This document shows, piece after piece, positions 26,201 through 41,200 of a stretch of DNA of 64,000 bases. The stretch's first letter is position 1; each line of letters starts with the position of its first letter. Made by a program: the position numbers and the translations under genes. Below the pieces are notes generated by a model, which worked only from the letters and a program-made list of their open reading frames with translations, was not told where the DNA came from and ran no database searches. The DNA comes from Trichobilharzia regenti (lineage: Eukaryota; Platyhelminthes; Trematoda; Strigeidida; Schistosomatidae), in assembly GCA_944472135.2 (NCBI GenBank), contig OX235270.1, positions 70,069,168 to 70,133,167 on the forward strand, in the 5' to 3' direction.

Positions 26201-29200
26201 ACCTTATTGCACCTCTGTACTGTTTTACTACTACCTATTGCCATTACCCTAGCAAACATCATTCACAGTATGTAGCACCAAATTCTAAATTTTGGACAAA
26301 CTCAGTGCTGGTTATATATATTAAGTTGATTACTTTACAAATGTGAGATTTAAACTAAAACAATTTACAAGTCGCTTAACATTCTTACTGTCTAAAGCAC
26401 CTTCAGACGATTCATTAGCACACATTTCTGGTTTCTCAAATACCTGTAAGTGAAAAAGTACAAAAAAGCGGTTAATAGACAACTGTCAAATAATACCCAA
26501 AACTTTATTTCCATTGTGCTGTCAATCTTTATGGTGCATAATAAAGAAGACTGTTATTATTTTTGAATGTAAAATCTTATCATCAAATATTCACGTGCAC
26601 TATATCATAATTTTTATCCTCTGGATTTCGAGAGGAACATTGTGTCTCAGCAGCACACCTCAATTTCATTATATTTTCTGGTTGTCCACAAGCTCTTATT
26701 TCCTCTTCACATGATCACGTGCATAGTCAACACCTATTATCTGGACGCATCACCGATGATCATGAGTTGCTCAGATATAATTACGAATTCAAGCCAGAGT
26801 GTGTGGCTATGCTGAGAAAGAATCAGAAAGCTAGTTCAAAATATATCAATTATATCCAGGTTTCCCATTTCTGATCCATTCTAAAACATCGTATTCCATG
26901 TCGAGCAATATCATATGACAAAAGGTACGAGTGGTTCAATCAAAACATAAAAATCAATATATAAAAATGTCGACTGTTGCCAATATAGGAGGGTATAATC
27001 ATAAATTTCTTGATTAGTTTATTGGTGAAAGGACTCTGAATCGTTCTTTGTGTCACAGATACATCTATTCTTACTTATCTCCTACTTCCATTAGATTTTA
27101 ATTTTTCCTCTGCAAGAAGTGTTTCTTGTACAGTTCTTATTATTGCAGTGTCTTCACATTTGCTTCACTTTTGTTCCCTACCCTTATGCGTACTTTTATG
27201 AGATGTGGCACCTTGAACCAATGTATGTTTGTGCAAACTCCTACTCTGAGATTTCAGTTCAGTTACGTACATTTAAACTGTACCCCCACCACCACTCCTT
27301 ATTTGTTAAAATAATCATTATTCACAATAAGTGTGAAATAAACATGGTATGGAAATAAAAACTGTGATGTAATACTAAAAAATCAAGTTGAATATGTGAT
27401 GGTGCGAAGTAAAGAAAGAAAAAATAAAATCGATTTGATGCACTGTGTAACTATTTCTGAGTTGAATATTTCAACACAATGATTAAACTGACTCTCATTG
27501 AGTTCTACTTTTTTTTAATTCCAATGTACTCTCATCACTTCGATGAAAAAATACTTTTTTTAGATTTACTACATCGGTGTTCACTGGCAAGTTATACACA
27601 TCTGAAATCTGAAAACATTCGTCTATTTTTGAAGACAGTATTGTTTTGATTTATGCCATGCATCAATTTATTATCACGAAATGAATGCTACAATCTGTTC
27701 CTGTCCTTGAAATGTATTTTAACATTTTCAAAGAAAAGCCAACACCATTTCACTTAGGAACACAAATGTGCTTTACTACTGAACCATCGATCAAAGAGGT
27801 CTCTCTCTGTGCCTATCTATCGCATTTTAGAAAGTGAACACTCATATACATTTTTAAATAATTCACTACTTTTTATTTTCATTTGTGTAACGAGATTTCT
27901 ACACTACACATTCACATTCCATTGATTTCATTTGTTTATAAGCTTAATTAACAATATTGATATAATTCTCAGTAGACTTTCAATGATTATTATGATTACA
28001 TTATTACTGTTATCATTATCATCAGTAGTCTAAGTAATAGTAGTTGTTGTAATAGAAGCCTCAGTATTGTATTTATTTATTATTGCTTAAATGACCTTAA
28101 TTCAATAATTTTATGGATTTCAGAGTATCTGAAGTTAGTGAAAAGACAACTGCAGACCAGTGTTTGTTGTATTCGCTTAAACAATATGGGTGAAAACAAT
28201 GATAACTATCGTCACATGATCATCGTAATTACAATTATTTCTTCTGTGATGATTTGATCTTTGTATTAAATGAAAACAAGAAAAGTGAATCGATTTGTCA
28301 GGTATATACGTAATCCAAGTTATAGATTGCTTGACAGAAAGATACATGTTTATTATGCTTCATTACTGCAAACGCATCAATTATCGATGTTGTTATAAAT
28401 ATTGAAGGTCATGTTAATTGCAATTCTACAACTTTCGTTATCTACATTTTTGAAGGAAAGACAGCACTCTTAATACTGACATTCAGAGAACACAACAACT
28501 ATGATGTATGCCATATATCTATAAGCCTTTCTCTCGTATACACTGCTTAACGCAGATTAACTTTTGACTAGAACATTTCTCTCGTCTGTTGTAAAACAAC
28601 CGAAATCCATAAAAGTATCGGGTATATTTTTAAAAAAACGAAATCATTAAAAAGACATGGGACAAGGAATAATTATACGGAGCATGAAACATCTTTAATT
28701 TCTTAAATTTTAAACACCTGCAGTTTATTTTACATATAATACATAAATTAATTTAGACATAATTTAGACCAGCTTATGGTAACAAAAATCAAAAATACTC
28801 CCGATAACTCAAACTAGGGTGAATACTATATACAAATCTTTTGTAACTTTGTTACTAAGGTACCCATTATGTTGTAAGCATAGTTAAAAGAAAGACTATT
28901 TACTTCAAACAAGAAAAACAAACATTTATTCATTTGTTTATATAAAATTCACATTGATTTACCATAGTTACACTTAGAGATGACATCAACAGTAGCGAAA
29001 ACGATGTCATATGTCCAACTTAAAGTACAGTTTAATAACTCAAAAATATTTTCATTTATTTCCTCAGGCTTTTGACTGAATGCATTAAGATAATTCAATT
29101 CCCCAAAAGCCGAAACCTGACACTTTATCGTCTTGGGACAAACGTTTAGTTTCTTTCCACTTTCATGCATCACTGGTCTTCATTTTTCCTTTAAATGTCC

Positions 29201-32200
29201 CAATAAGTGACTGAAATAAACGTCCAGGGTGTACCGATCACCGATATACTGTAATTAGCTCAAAAAAATATTTGTAATTAACCTCCTTCATCACTATTCC
29301 TTTTTTCAGAATACACTGCATATCCACTCTGCTGTTGCTGTATCATGCACACTTACCCACATATCATTTCACTTTGTCTTCAGTGAAAAGTATGTGAAAA
29401 GGCTGAGTCCTTCATGATAGCATACTTGATGGTAGTGATTATTCATAAATTTATTTTAAAGAATCATCTGCTTTTGGCTAGCATTAATTTCTGACATCGA
29501 AAGATGTGTGTATACTTCACTTGGTGACCACCAGTATCAAGCCAGTGATAGATTCAGTTATTTTAATACAGGTAGTCAAGGGATTAGATGTTACATGATT
29601 GGTAACCTACATGTTTCCACACTGTGAGGTTGCTCATGTAAATTCTTCAGCTTAGACACAGAAAAGCAGCTCAGAAGATCGTGTGTACACATTGCGGAAA
29701 TGAAAGTCAAGTTTTTATTTGGGAAGAATTGAATAAGCAATAACACAGGCATAACAGCCATACGTATCGGAGAAAACTTAACGTTGTGTCCGACTAACAA
29801 TAAAAAAGAGGAGAATGAAATTTAATAATATGCAGTCAAAAATAGCTTGCATATCCTTTCAGTCTCAGCCAGACTGACAAATGTAAGGAAACTGATCCTG
29901 GCGGATTACCAGAATGATGATGAAGAGAGGAAACTACTGAGATGAAACTGATTAAAAGTCATTGTAATAAAGACGAGCACTGGAAAAAATACCGAAAAAT
30001 AAAGAAGTGTGAAGATTTTAGCACCAGGTGATTTCAGTCGGTCAGAAAGCCTACAATCGCCTGTCGTACAATCTTAGACTAAAATTGACAACCCAACCCT
30101 ACTAGAGGTCACAAAAACTATTTCTAATCCAAGTCGAGGAGAAGCAAGTCCTGTTGTTTTGTCTTCTGTGGTATTAATAATGATGTGATAGATAGTCGAC
30201 CAGATTAATCAGATAGTAGTCAGTGCGTTGAAACCAAATTTGATACACCCATAAAAAAATAATTATGTGATAAACCCAGACTTGCAATCCTATGAGCATA
30301 GTATTTACTATACAGGGGTGCATGTCATGAACGAAAGTCAAGAAAATGAATAGGACAGTATATGGTAGGTTTCAGGCCTGGTTCAGGACTTATTACTGTA
30401 ACTATTATTTGTTCCTTGGATTCCATGTGGAACACATGACTGCAGCAAAGCACCTCCATTTTGCCCTGTTTTCTAGTTTCTCTTTTAGATAGCCCCATTT
30501 AGCTTCCATTTCCCTGTCACACGATCTCGTTTGTGAAGTCCCCAGACGTCCAACTCGGATCTTACTAGAGGATCTACCCCGTGGTGGCACTGGATGGTCT
30601 TCTGAGAGTATATCCATTACATCTCACTTTTCTTCAGCATATTTATTGGGCAATAGTTTATTGCCCAATGTTTCGCTGCACTGCCGAATTTTCTTGTTCC
30701 TTACTATTTCTGATCGGTCACCTGATTTTCACTATTGAGCCAGAGGAGGTAGATGTTGATGGAGATCTGCACTAGCCTATTGTCGATGCTTTCCGTAATG
30801 TAATGGACAAGTTCCTGAACCATATAGAAGCAGTGACCTCAGGCTAGTGTTAAAAATTCTGAATTTGTCTTTTATGCTGAGTGCTGCAGATATCCACGCT
30901 AATTTCAGAGTGAAGAACACATGTATTGCCTATCCGATCCGATCCGATCCCGGATGGCTTCAGCATCCTCATCTAATCCACCTGCCTGCAGATGAAATGA
31001 TGCTTTTAGCTTAGTGAAAGTGATGACTTCCTTTATATTTCCTCCAGTGCTTGTGATTGCTGTTTGTTGTTAGTGATGATCAGGTATCTTCATCACTTCT
31101 GTCTTCTCATTGCTTGCCTGAAGTACCCGCTTGGTTTCCCATCCCTAAAATTTGTTCTTTTTGACTGTATGTCTTTGAGCTTGTGCAATACGACATATAA
31201 GTCATTTGGAAAATCGAAATCTCCCTGGGTCTTCTGAATGGTTCAACGTATGTCCATCTTTTCTCTCCTCACAGCCTTTTAAATGACCAAGTCCACCACA
31301 ATCAGCTTTATCTTACTTTATATTTTGATTTATATTTTTATATTTTTGATTTACAGCTTGATTCCACACTGTATTTTTGGTACAAATATGGAATTTTCAG
31401 CATGGATATCGGTAGCTTTTCTCTGTGAATTACTTGGCATGTGCCACAATCATCATATAACTGTCAAATGAAGTATTTAAATATTTATTGGCACTGCACT
31501 ACGTAGTTTTGAAGCAGTTATGAAATTACTTCGTTATCGACTTTGTGGAAACGTTTTTTTCAATCCGATAAAACTGAAGGAGAGAATAACCTGTTCACTG
31601 ACGATGTATAACTTTGTATTTTGGTCTCCACCCGACTGGGGATATAGTTTCAGAAGAGGAAACCTTCCACCAAGAGTATCTTTTATTCACTGCTGAATGA
31701 TGTGGCCTGATATTCTTTATCTGGTGCACACGACCATGATTTCGCGTCAGTTCTTACATGGACATATACTTCCTCTCTTTGGCAGTTTGACAAGTTGGCC
31801 TTTCTTCCCTGTCTCTGGGTACCGTTCTTCCTTCTACGCTGCCTTCCGTCTGTCTGTCTGGATTCAACATAGAACTTGGCACCGAAGTGCACCAGTTCGG
31901 GTTGCCACGTTCCAAACAGCACACAGAGGTAGATAAGATGAGTGAATAGAATTAATAGAGTTTGACAAGTATAAGAGTGAAACAGAATGGGTAATGGTAG
32001 AAGGGAATATGAAAGATTACAGAGACTGAATACATCTGCGCCATTGACAACGATTTTGAGCCATGTCACCTATTGTCTCCAGCCATTGGTTCCTAGAGTC
32101 CCGAGGGCCCCAACCCGGGAGTCTGCATCTCCCTACCTGACTCAGTTTAACTGTCAAGGATTTCATGGATTGATGCCATGTTTTTGTTTGGCCACCACTG

Positions 32201-35200
32201 GCTCTTTTCCAACCTGCACCTATATCAGCTAGTAATGCCCGTCGGGGGAGGCGGTGGTTAGGCATGCGCAGCACGTGACCTAGCGATCTCAATCTATGTA
32301 ACTTTATAGCCTCGTCGATTGATTTTCCCTGTTTGCCCAACACTCTACGCCTAACGTCAACATTACTTACCTTATTAAACCACCTAACGTGAGACAGAGA
32401 TCGCAGACATCTATGATCGAAAGCAGTCAACCTTCCGTAGTTACTTTAGCATCTCCGCTCAGCCCTCTGGGGCGATTCTGCTTGGTCTTTCTGCTTTCGC
32501 TAACTTTATGACCTTCAAGACTTCTGATTTTATCAGAGGGTTGGTGTTCATTGGTAGTTCTGTTTTTGACGGTGATCGGCATACAGCTATTTCAAGATGA
32601 GTTGTAGGTGATGGTGACTGGATCTATTTTATTATGTTCAGCTGGCTCAATTTGCATGGATCTCTTTCCGGAGAACAGCCTGGTTATTTGGTATAATACT
32701 GTGATTCCTCTCTTAATTGCAGCCTGTTACTCTTCAGTAGCTAGCATGTCATTAAGATCTCATTCGTTTTTTCTAGAGCTGCAGGTTGTATACACCTTCT
32801 GCTTTTGTTGTTCATCTTCTTATTCACCAAACGTTTTTGCTATCGTTTTTAACGTGTCCGTAGTGAGACATTCCATGCTCTGTCTCTTCTCCCTTTCTAA
32901 GACCACTATGCAGGTTTCCCTCAGAACTGCTTTAACAGAGTTACAATGTCTCTCCGTATAGGTTTCTTCAGTGATATGACGTAATGCCTTCAACTTTTTT
33001 CTAAAGACTATACTAAAGGCATCCTTTTGTTCTTCAGCCTCTGAGTGTTAAATTTGAAATGAAGGCTTCCAGATTGACCTCGAAGGTTTCTTTAGCCAGA
33101 AAGAGGTCTGAGCCCACATCTTCTTCTCCTCTTGGTTTTGTGTCCAGAAGGCTGTGTCACTGCATTCCTGAGATTAAGATGAAATCCATCTGACTTTTGG
33201 TGTTTCCATATGGTGATATGGATATGTTTATACTTATACACACTATCTACAATCATCAAACTGTTAAAGACGTAAGAGCCTGCAAGGAGTTATCCATTCT
33301 AATTCAATAATTTATTTATGTTGTTACGGAAACTCGCCATAAAACTAATTATTACAAAATGTACTATTGATTTAATATATCATATCTCATATTATAATTT
33401 CTTATGAAATCTATGTGGAATGACAACTGACCATTGCTCCTAGCTGTGATTTCTCCATAAGACTGTATAATTACAATCATGAATGAAGACTTTGGTTTGT
33501 TTTTCTCTAGTCTTTATTACTTTCTTGTTAACTGTCTATTTCGTTTCGTTTACTAGAGACTTGTACAAATATTTACAGCACCAGGTTTAGTTGCATCTTA
33601 GTTAGCTTAATTATATCTACTCAGACTGAAGTTAAGTATCCATTTTACTGAACACCAAACCATTACTAGCCAGGCTTCACAGTCACGAAATCTTCAAGTG
33701 ATTCACGTCAGCAGTCAAATGTGTAACGCTACGATATCTGAAACAATTAAATATGATTTTGATTTTTAGTAGGAACGTTAATACCAACTGGAGTGCAGTT
33801 GAACGTAAATAATAATTCATTCCATATTAGTTTGTTTATTAGATATATCACACAGTGAAACAATATTATATACTGGATGACGTTTCAAACACAATTTATT
33901 GTTCATAATCATATCAATTTTTTTATAATAAGTCCTAGATTTAGATGTTAGTCGGTATTGAAAATATAACTGAAACTGTACAAAGGAAAGTACTGATACC
34001 TCCTTGTTAAGAGGTTTTCGGCAACATAAACTGATAGTGACCAGTGAGATCCATCTAGTCAAATTTGAGGATGGAGTTTCCACTGATGACGTTGGTTGAT
34101 GGTCGCGCTAAATCACAAATTGTTAGAATTTCGAATTCATGGGCCGATGAATCGGGTCCCAGCGGCTTAATGGTATACGAGGCTGACTTGTAACCTGAAG
34201 GTTCTGGGTTTAGACCCAAGCGAGTGTGTACCTTCGATGATTCCCAAACTAGGATGAAACAGCTGTCCAGTACTCCCCGGATTTTAGTGGTCCTCTAACT
34301 GATATCAATCCATGGTCAAACTTGTATGAATAAACTTATTAGACTAACTCAGTAAAAAAAAGTAGGAAAGATCAAAAGTTTTACAATAAAACTCCTCCAT
34401 CTTAAGTGTCTTTGAACCGCAGTTTAAAAAACTTCAGTCAAGCCACTTTTCATTAGCAAGTCCCTACTTGACTTTACAAAATTACTAACTTCTTGTGAGC
34501 TATTTGCATAACTACAGAATGAATGAGCGGAGAAGGTATGTGATAAATTTTCAAGCTTTTCAAGATTCCTTATTTATGTTGTCAACAATGTTAATCATCA
34601 CAGGACTGAACAAATTAACAAAGTTCCTTTAAAACATACTTTCATGATCGGGGTGATAATATCATATGAGCATAAAGCTGACCACATTATCAACATAAGC
34701 CAAATAATTTTAAAGCATTTTCAGCTTTTCAGCCTTTAGTGACGTAAAACCAGAGAATGCTAGCCTACATGCACTTCTCTGTAAACCCAAGGTTTATTGT
34801 GTCGCTATCTTTAATAGAACTAACTTTGAGTGAAAATTAAGGTCTAGAAAACAAAATACATGCACCTGAGGCTCAACAAATTTAGGTAAGATTACCTAAC
34901 TTGCACTATCATTATCGACTATTTTTGTTCTGAAATTAGGTGAGATAGTCTAGATTCTCTGCTTAAAAGCAATCAAATAACGAGTTATTCTACCACATCA
35001 GTATAACCTATGTAAAAAAGCTTTTCACTAATTGTGCTTAATCTTAACGAACTTTGTGTAGATAAAATTCATTCACCAAGAATCTGTGATTTTATTCGCC
35101 TTTTTTGTTTTTGCTACATTCGTTTAGGTTCATTCAAATATTATATTCTGTAGAAGCTAACAGTAATATAAATACTCTAGTACTATAATTTAAAAAATGT

Positions 35201-38200
35201 AATTTTTCAGTTAATTTGATTAAATAAAGCCGCAATTTTCTTTCGTCTGAAGATAACCAGTCGAAAACTTTTTCTGAGGCATTTCAGTCTAATGCATAAG
35301 TTAACGCTTTGCGTACACCAAATAATACATGTTACTTATTAAGTTCTATCATGTGACAGTGTCTTTATTAACGCACAGGTTGTAATTACTAATAGTTTGA
35401 AAAAGCTGCTCGAGGTATGCAATACTTAAGTTTTCTTAAAATGTGAAATGTTTGAAGATGAATTGCAATACTGTTAGTGTTAGTATTACTTATTTTTACG
35501 CGTAGTGTTTTGTCATAATACAAACACTTTATATTTTACTCCGCTTAGTTTTGAAGCATGCAAATGACTGTCAAATAGATTTTAGAGTATAATGTGGTTA
35601 AAGCATTGACTGATAGTCTGGTCTGGTCCTATATGCTTTAAATAACTGAGTTTTCCTGAACCTATAGACAGTGACAATGTTATTTACTCCAATACGATAT
35701 GAGAATTTAAAGTAGGTTTCAAAAACATTGTAGCGGTAAATAATTCCCCAAAATTATTGACCACAGCAATCACTCATTGGATGCTGACCACCACTGTTTA
35801 AGTCGACTTGTTTAGCTGAAGGCTTCCGGTCAAGCATCCCCGCCATTTGGTACCCCGTCGTGTAACGTGCACGATCACTAGCTAGCTAAGCGTTCGTCTA
35901 ACGGCTGGTTTTGGTTCCTAAATACATCTCTTGGTTCGGACGATCAATAATTGGCTTTTGCTTTGTCTTTGGTACGCGAGAATAAATTAATTAGAAGTTG
36001 TTGAACGAGATATCCGTCAACCTCTAAAACATCTTGTCTGAACATTCTTTGAATGCTTTCCCTCATGATTTATTAAATCTACAACATGATCAATGTGGAA
36101 AACAAAATGAACTTTAGACAAAACAACAAGAAGACGTAATTTGTCTTCCGTATGTCCCTTTAGCTTGACCTAAGTCTATTTTCTCACCTCTTGACTCTTT
36201 ATTAATTTCATATATATTCCTATGACAAGTCCGTGTGCGATCTAATTTTTCGAAGTGTGTTATGCAAATACTTTACACGATTCAGACAAATTACGTCTTC
36301 TCATTGCTTTATCTAAATTCAAAAAGGGAACTAAATGTTTTAAAAATGAACTTTGTTCAATCCAAAAAATGACTTGACAATTTCAAGAGTCATTTAAATA
36401 CGATCAACAGTATTGCCTAAATTTTATTACTGCGGTGTCCTTTGCATTTACGTAAGCAATACCATTATAGTGACACAGGTGTAAATTAAATGGCAGGAAG
36501 TTATAACACTGCATACAAAATTGATAAAATGAAGATATTTTGATAAATTTTAATAGTACACTTACTTCAAGTGACAATTTAATCAAGCGTACAACTGTAT
36601 TTGTAGACAGCTGAGCAAATAGGAAATGTAGTGCCCCGAGTGATGAGATACGAATAAGTCGATTGTTGTCGGTACAACAAATCCAGATAAGATCCTTTGT
36701 TGAATGATAAACAGTTGAAAGAGAGAAAATTACAGACACAACTACAGACAAAAGTTAATGTTTAGGACTTTTTAAGTACCATTAATTTACAACCTGTCAA
36801 ATACTTCACGAGCAATTTTCTTTCAGTTTCAATCATCAAAAAATGGTTTGATATTGGCTTTAATATTTTACCGACAGCTTAATGTAGAATTGATTTACAG
36901 CACAATTTGTCAGGTGTTAACAGTTACTGAGTCCCTTTAAAGTGGTTGGTTACACAGTGCTTCGTATTATATTAGTTTCAAAATTCAGCACAATGATAAA
37001 ATAGTAAGTGGACAAATTTCTGCTTAATCGGCTTTTAGCCATCAGATTTCTGTAGATGTATTAAACCAGTACCTTTTTAGGTATTTGTTAACTCATCTTT
37101 TCTTTGAACATAATGCACATAATCTGCAACCGCTTACAACTTGTAAAACAATACCAAAGTTTTTGAAGAATTAGTGAAGTGAATGAAACTTTATGATCAT
37201 TCATGGGTATAATAATTACTAAACATCAGTGTATCTTTGCATAATGACAGTAAAAAGGTATGCTTTTGAAGACGGAAAAAGTACCACTTATAATCCGCGA
37301 AACAGACAAATGAATTTCTCTGGTCTTTAATTTGTGAGACACAGTTCATCTCTGTTTGCAAACAAAACCTGTACTAATTTGCATCCAGCACCAATCAGTA
37401 ATTCTGTCCTAATAAAATCTCAAATAAAAAAACGAATCTAGAAGAAACCGTTGAAAATTACTAACTGTACTGTCAAGAATTTTTACTGACAATCATTTCC
37501 ACAGCTCTTCTTTATCTGAATAACAAAAGACTATTAGGCTTCCTCAAAAAGAGTATATTTCTGTTGACAAGTCTTATCCCTGGTCTGAAGTAAGCAGACA
37601 AGGTAATGTAAGAGCAGAGTACATATTTGCACTAGACAGGATTATTTGATATAAAACGCAGCGATACAGTGTTAATAACTGGACAACATTTCGAGCATAA
37701 TTTATTTCTTCTAATCACATCAATATATTCACATAACTTTGTAACTTGCCTCATACAGTTTTACTCCCCACTGTTAAATATATATATATATTAACAAGAC
37801 AGAAATTATAAACAGATTTGTAGTATTAATCGTGATCTACCTTAACTGTCATAAACATGGTTTCTGGAGTTGAGTCTTCCGGAAGAAATGGCTGCACTGG
37901 GGCAACCTTATTAATGAACTGATGATTAGCTCTTGCCTTAGCACCACCACCAGCAGTTTCCAAGCCAAAAGTCAACCAATCAACCGCAAACAGTGCCATC
38001 TGTTTTCGCGTATGATGCATTCCACGAGCTGTTTGAAAAAGAAATTAAAAATCTGACGAAATCAAAAAGGCATATTTTGTTAATTATGCAGTAATTGCTA
38101 GCTAAACTTAGTAAAGGTACATCTTACCTAATTTAAAAGATTTTTTGGCCTGGTTACTTTCAGTGTCACTACAAGTTTGAAATAAAAACATTTTCACTTC

Positions 38201-41200
38201 AAAATATGTTGTGTAACTTCAGGCTTTTGAGCAAACGGTATTACTGTTAGGGGTTTAACTCTTTGAGAAGTAGTAATAAAATGTCTACTTAATGACTGAA
38301 AGAGGTATAGCAACATTCTGATGAAAAAAAATAGTGATAAAAAGTTCAGTCATGAAAATAAAAATAAGTCTTTATTCACCAGCATAATTATACTGCATTC
38401 ATGAATAGGATAGGACTGTTAGAAGTTGACTATCAAAACCACACTTGCTTAATGTATCAGACAATTCTGTGTTCATTTAGACTTAGGAAAATCACAAAAG
38501 TATTTAAAGTGAATACAGTGCTAAGTTCAAAAATATTCGGATGTATTAGTGTCTGTGTAATATAATATCGATACATGATTGTACCATCTTGAACTTGAAA
38601 TAAAAAGGCTTCAAAGTGTCTCACCATCGCTTCATGTTGAAAAATATTAGCTGCAAATTTAAGTTCAGTTAATATTACATCGATAAGTAAAAGTCTGGAT
38701 TTTTGAAACTTTCATATCGTATTGTAAGTGACGCTTTTATTCACTAAAAGCTATAAAGAAGAATTAAGAATGTATAGAATTAGGATTGTATAGGCGTTTA
38801 GTGGACTACAAGTCAAATTCAACATATGCAAATGTTTAAAAATTTAATAATGTTGTAGACATACTTAAGCTGTCATACAGTCGTTTTATCGAATTCAAGC
38901 ATGTTTTAACTAAATGATTTGTTTAGAAAAGGGTATAGCTTTTATTGAAATAAAATCCAACAAATGCATATTTGGTTTCTATTGTTGCACTAAAATGTTA
39001 CCGTATCTTGAAATTTTCATTAGGTGACTGCTAGTGGTCGGTTTCTTCTGGTGATGTGAATAAAATGAAGCATAAGTATTGAAGTGTGCCGATGGTAGGC
39101 TTTTTAACATCGTTCGATAATAGTAAAACCTTCGTCTACTTTGTTTCGAGCTGCTGATCGTTCACAGGATCCCTTAGGCGATTCTATAAGCTTCTGATTA
39201 GTTGTAAGTTCTCCTGACGTTTGCAACTGACTTCTGCAAGAAGTAGCTCACGATATTAAGGGAACATTAATGTATTTTAAACCCTACACTAAATACCTCT
39301 GTGGTGAAGACATAGACAAACAGGTTTATTCATATCTTACAGCTGGTGAAGATGAAGAATTTTTACTCAAATTTTCTTGAAATGTTCGCCTAAATTTCTA
39401 AGGGTATACGGTTCAGAAACGCTTCAGAGACACAAAACGTTCTACTGATAACAGACAATATGCGACTGGAATCAAATGATGAGAATACAGCTTGCAAACA
39501 GATTCACTTTTCTGTATTCTCTTGATGATGTTATTCGAATTAATAAAGTAACAGATAAAAGTTGAACCACTGCACAGAAATATTTCAGTTTAATAAGCCA
39601 TACACTACAAATACATGAAAAGATATAAATTTGTGCGTTATAAATCTGTGTAATATACCAGTGTTATTGAGTAAAATGAATGACAGTTAAAGTGAAATAG
39701 TTTTATGCTGTTTGGTTCTTGAATAATTGCAAAATCAAAAAAAGGATTCTATGCATTATGGATGAATGAAGACACTAGGAAACTAATTAGGCAAACACAT
39801 AAAGATTAAGTGGTAGACTTCGTTAGACTTCATTTCATTCCAATGCGGGAATCTCTAATAATGCATACTTATCGCTCGGTGAGGAATACTGCCAAGGTTT
39901 TGCTTTCAAGACAGGCACATTAACATTCTATAGCCATTGAGTCAAGGTTCAATGATATGTGATTTTAGCCTTTTTAAAATCAGAAATAGCATAGTTTAGT
40001 GATATGTGTTCAAGTTCTCATCGGTGTAAACAACGTCGCATGAGTAGATCAATTTGCAGTAAGATAGTAATTTTTTTATTTTTGGAAACCGTAATATTTA
40101 ACAATGATATCTACATTTAATTATTTACATATCTGGAAATGCTAAGATATACTATATGTCAGTTTTACTACACGGGACAAATGTAGGCTCTCATAAAATA
40201 ACCAATGTTCAGTTCCACGAATCTTACTAACTCCATCATTGAACTATAAGGCTTTCATTTTCATTTTTCTTGGTCTGCCTTGGCAAAAGAGATCTAACTG
40301 GCCCTTTGGTTATATGAAATGTTTGTATTTCCCGAACTTCACGCAACAAATGCAGGATATTTTTGAATGAAATAATAAACCAAACCATTGATACTTAGAA
40401 AAATACTATGAAATAAATCGCACCTTCTTCTTTCCTTATCATGTTATTTTTCACTCTCCTTCACAATGTTAATCCAACCAGCTACAAAGTGAGTACTTCG
40501 TTCTGTAGGATGGCAGATCATGAGCTACTTAGATAGTTAACGAAACTCCTGATTTATGTCGTCTGAGGTCTAATTGTCAGTCTTTTGAAAGTTAGTCAAA
40601 TAATTCAGTCCAGCTTAAAACTTTTGAGGAGTTAGTGAAAACTGGAAGCTCTTACAAGTTATATTTCCATGTTACTACATTCATGAAGTGTAATAGATTA
40701 TTAAACAAATTAATGTATCCAATTACTCTTCACTAACAGTTTTGTCAGTGCCATCATAACTGATTAAAAATGCCCATTAAAATTTTTTCTAGATGAACGA
40801 TTACTGAACAAAGAATATTCTTTTCGATGGCTTCATTCTAGATGTCCTCTTTATAAAACAGCATATGATGGTATACAGAGAATTTTGCATATGAAAAGCA
40901 AACGGACAAGGCAGTATATACATTTTCATAGCTTCGTTCCTCTCCAGTACAAAAGAAATTTGGCAAGGCCCCTCAGCCATAGTGTTAGAGCTATATGCTC
41001 AGAAGAGGTAACTGAAGATGAACTAAGGATTGTGTATGATACCTTGGTTGAAAATGGCTATCCAGACAAATTCATCAGGAAACGTATAACTAAGAAAGTT
41101 GGAAAGGACTATTCATTATCCGTAAACAAGAAGCCCCTATGCTTACGACTGCAATTCAAGGGCGATATAACTAGAGAAACAATTACGAGGAAGTTCAGAA

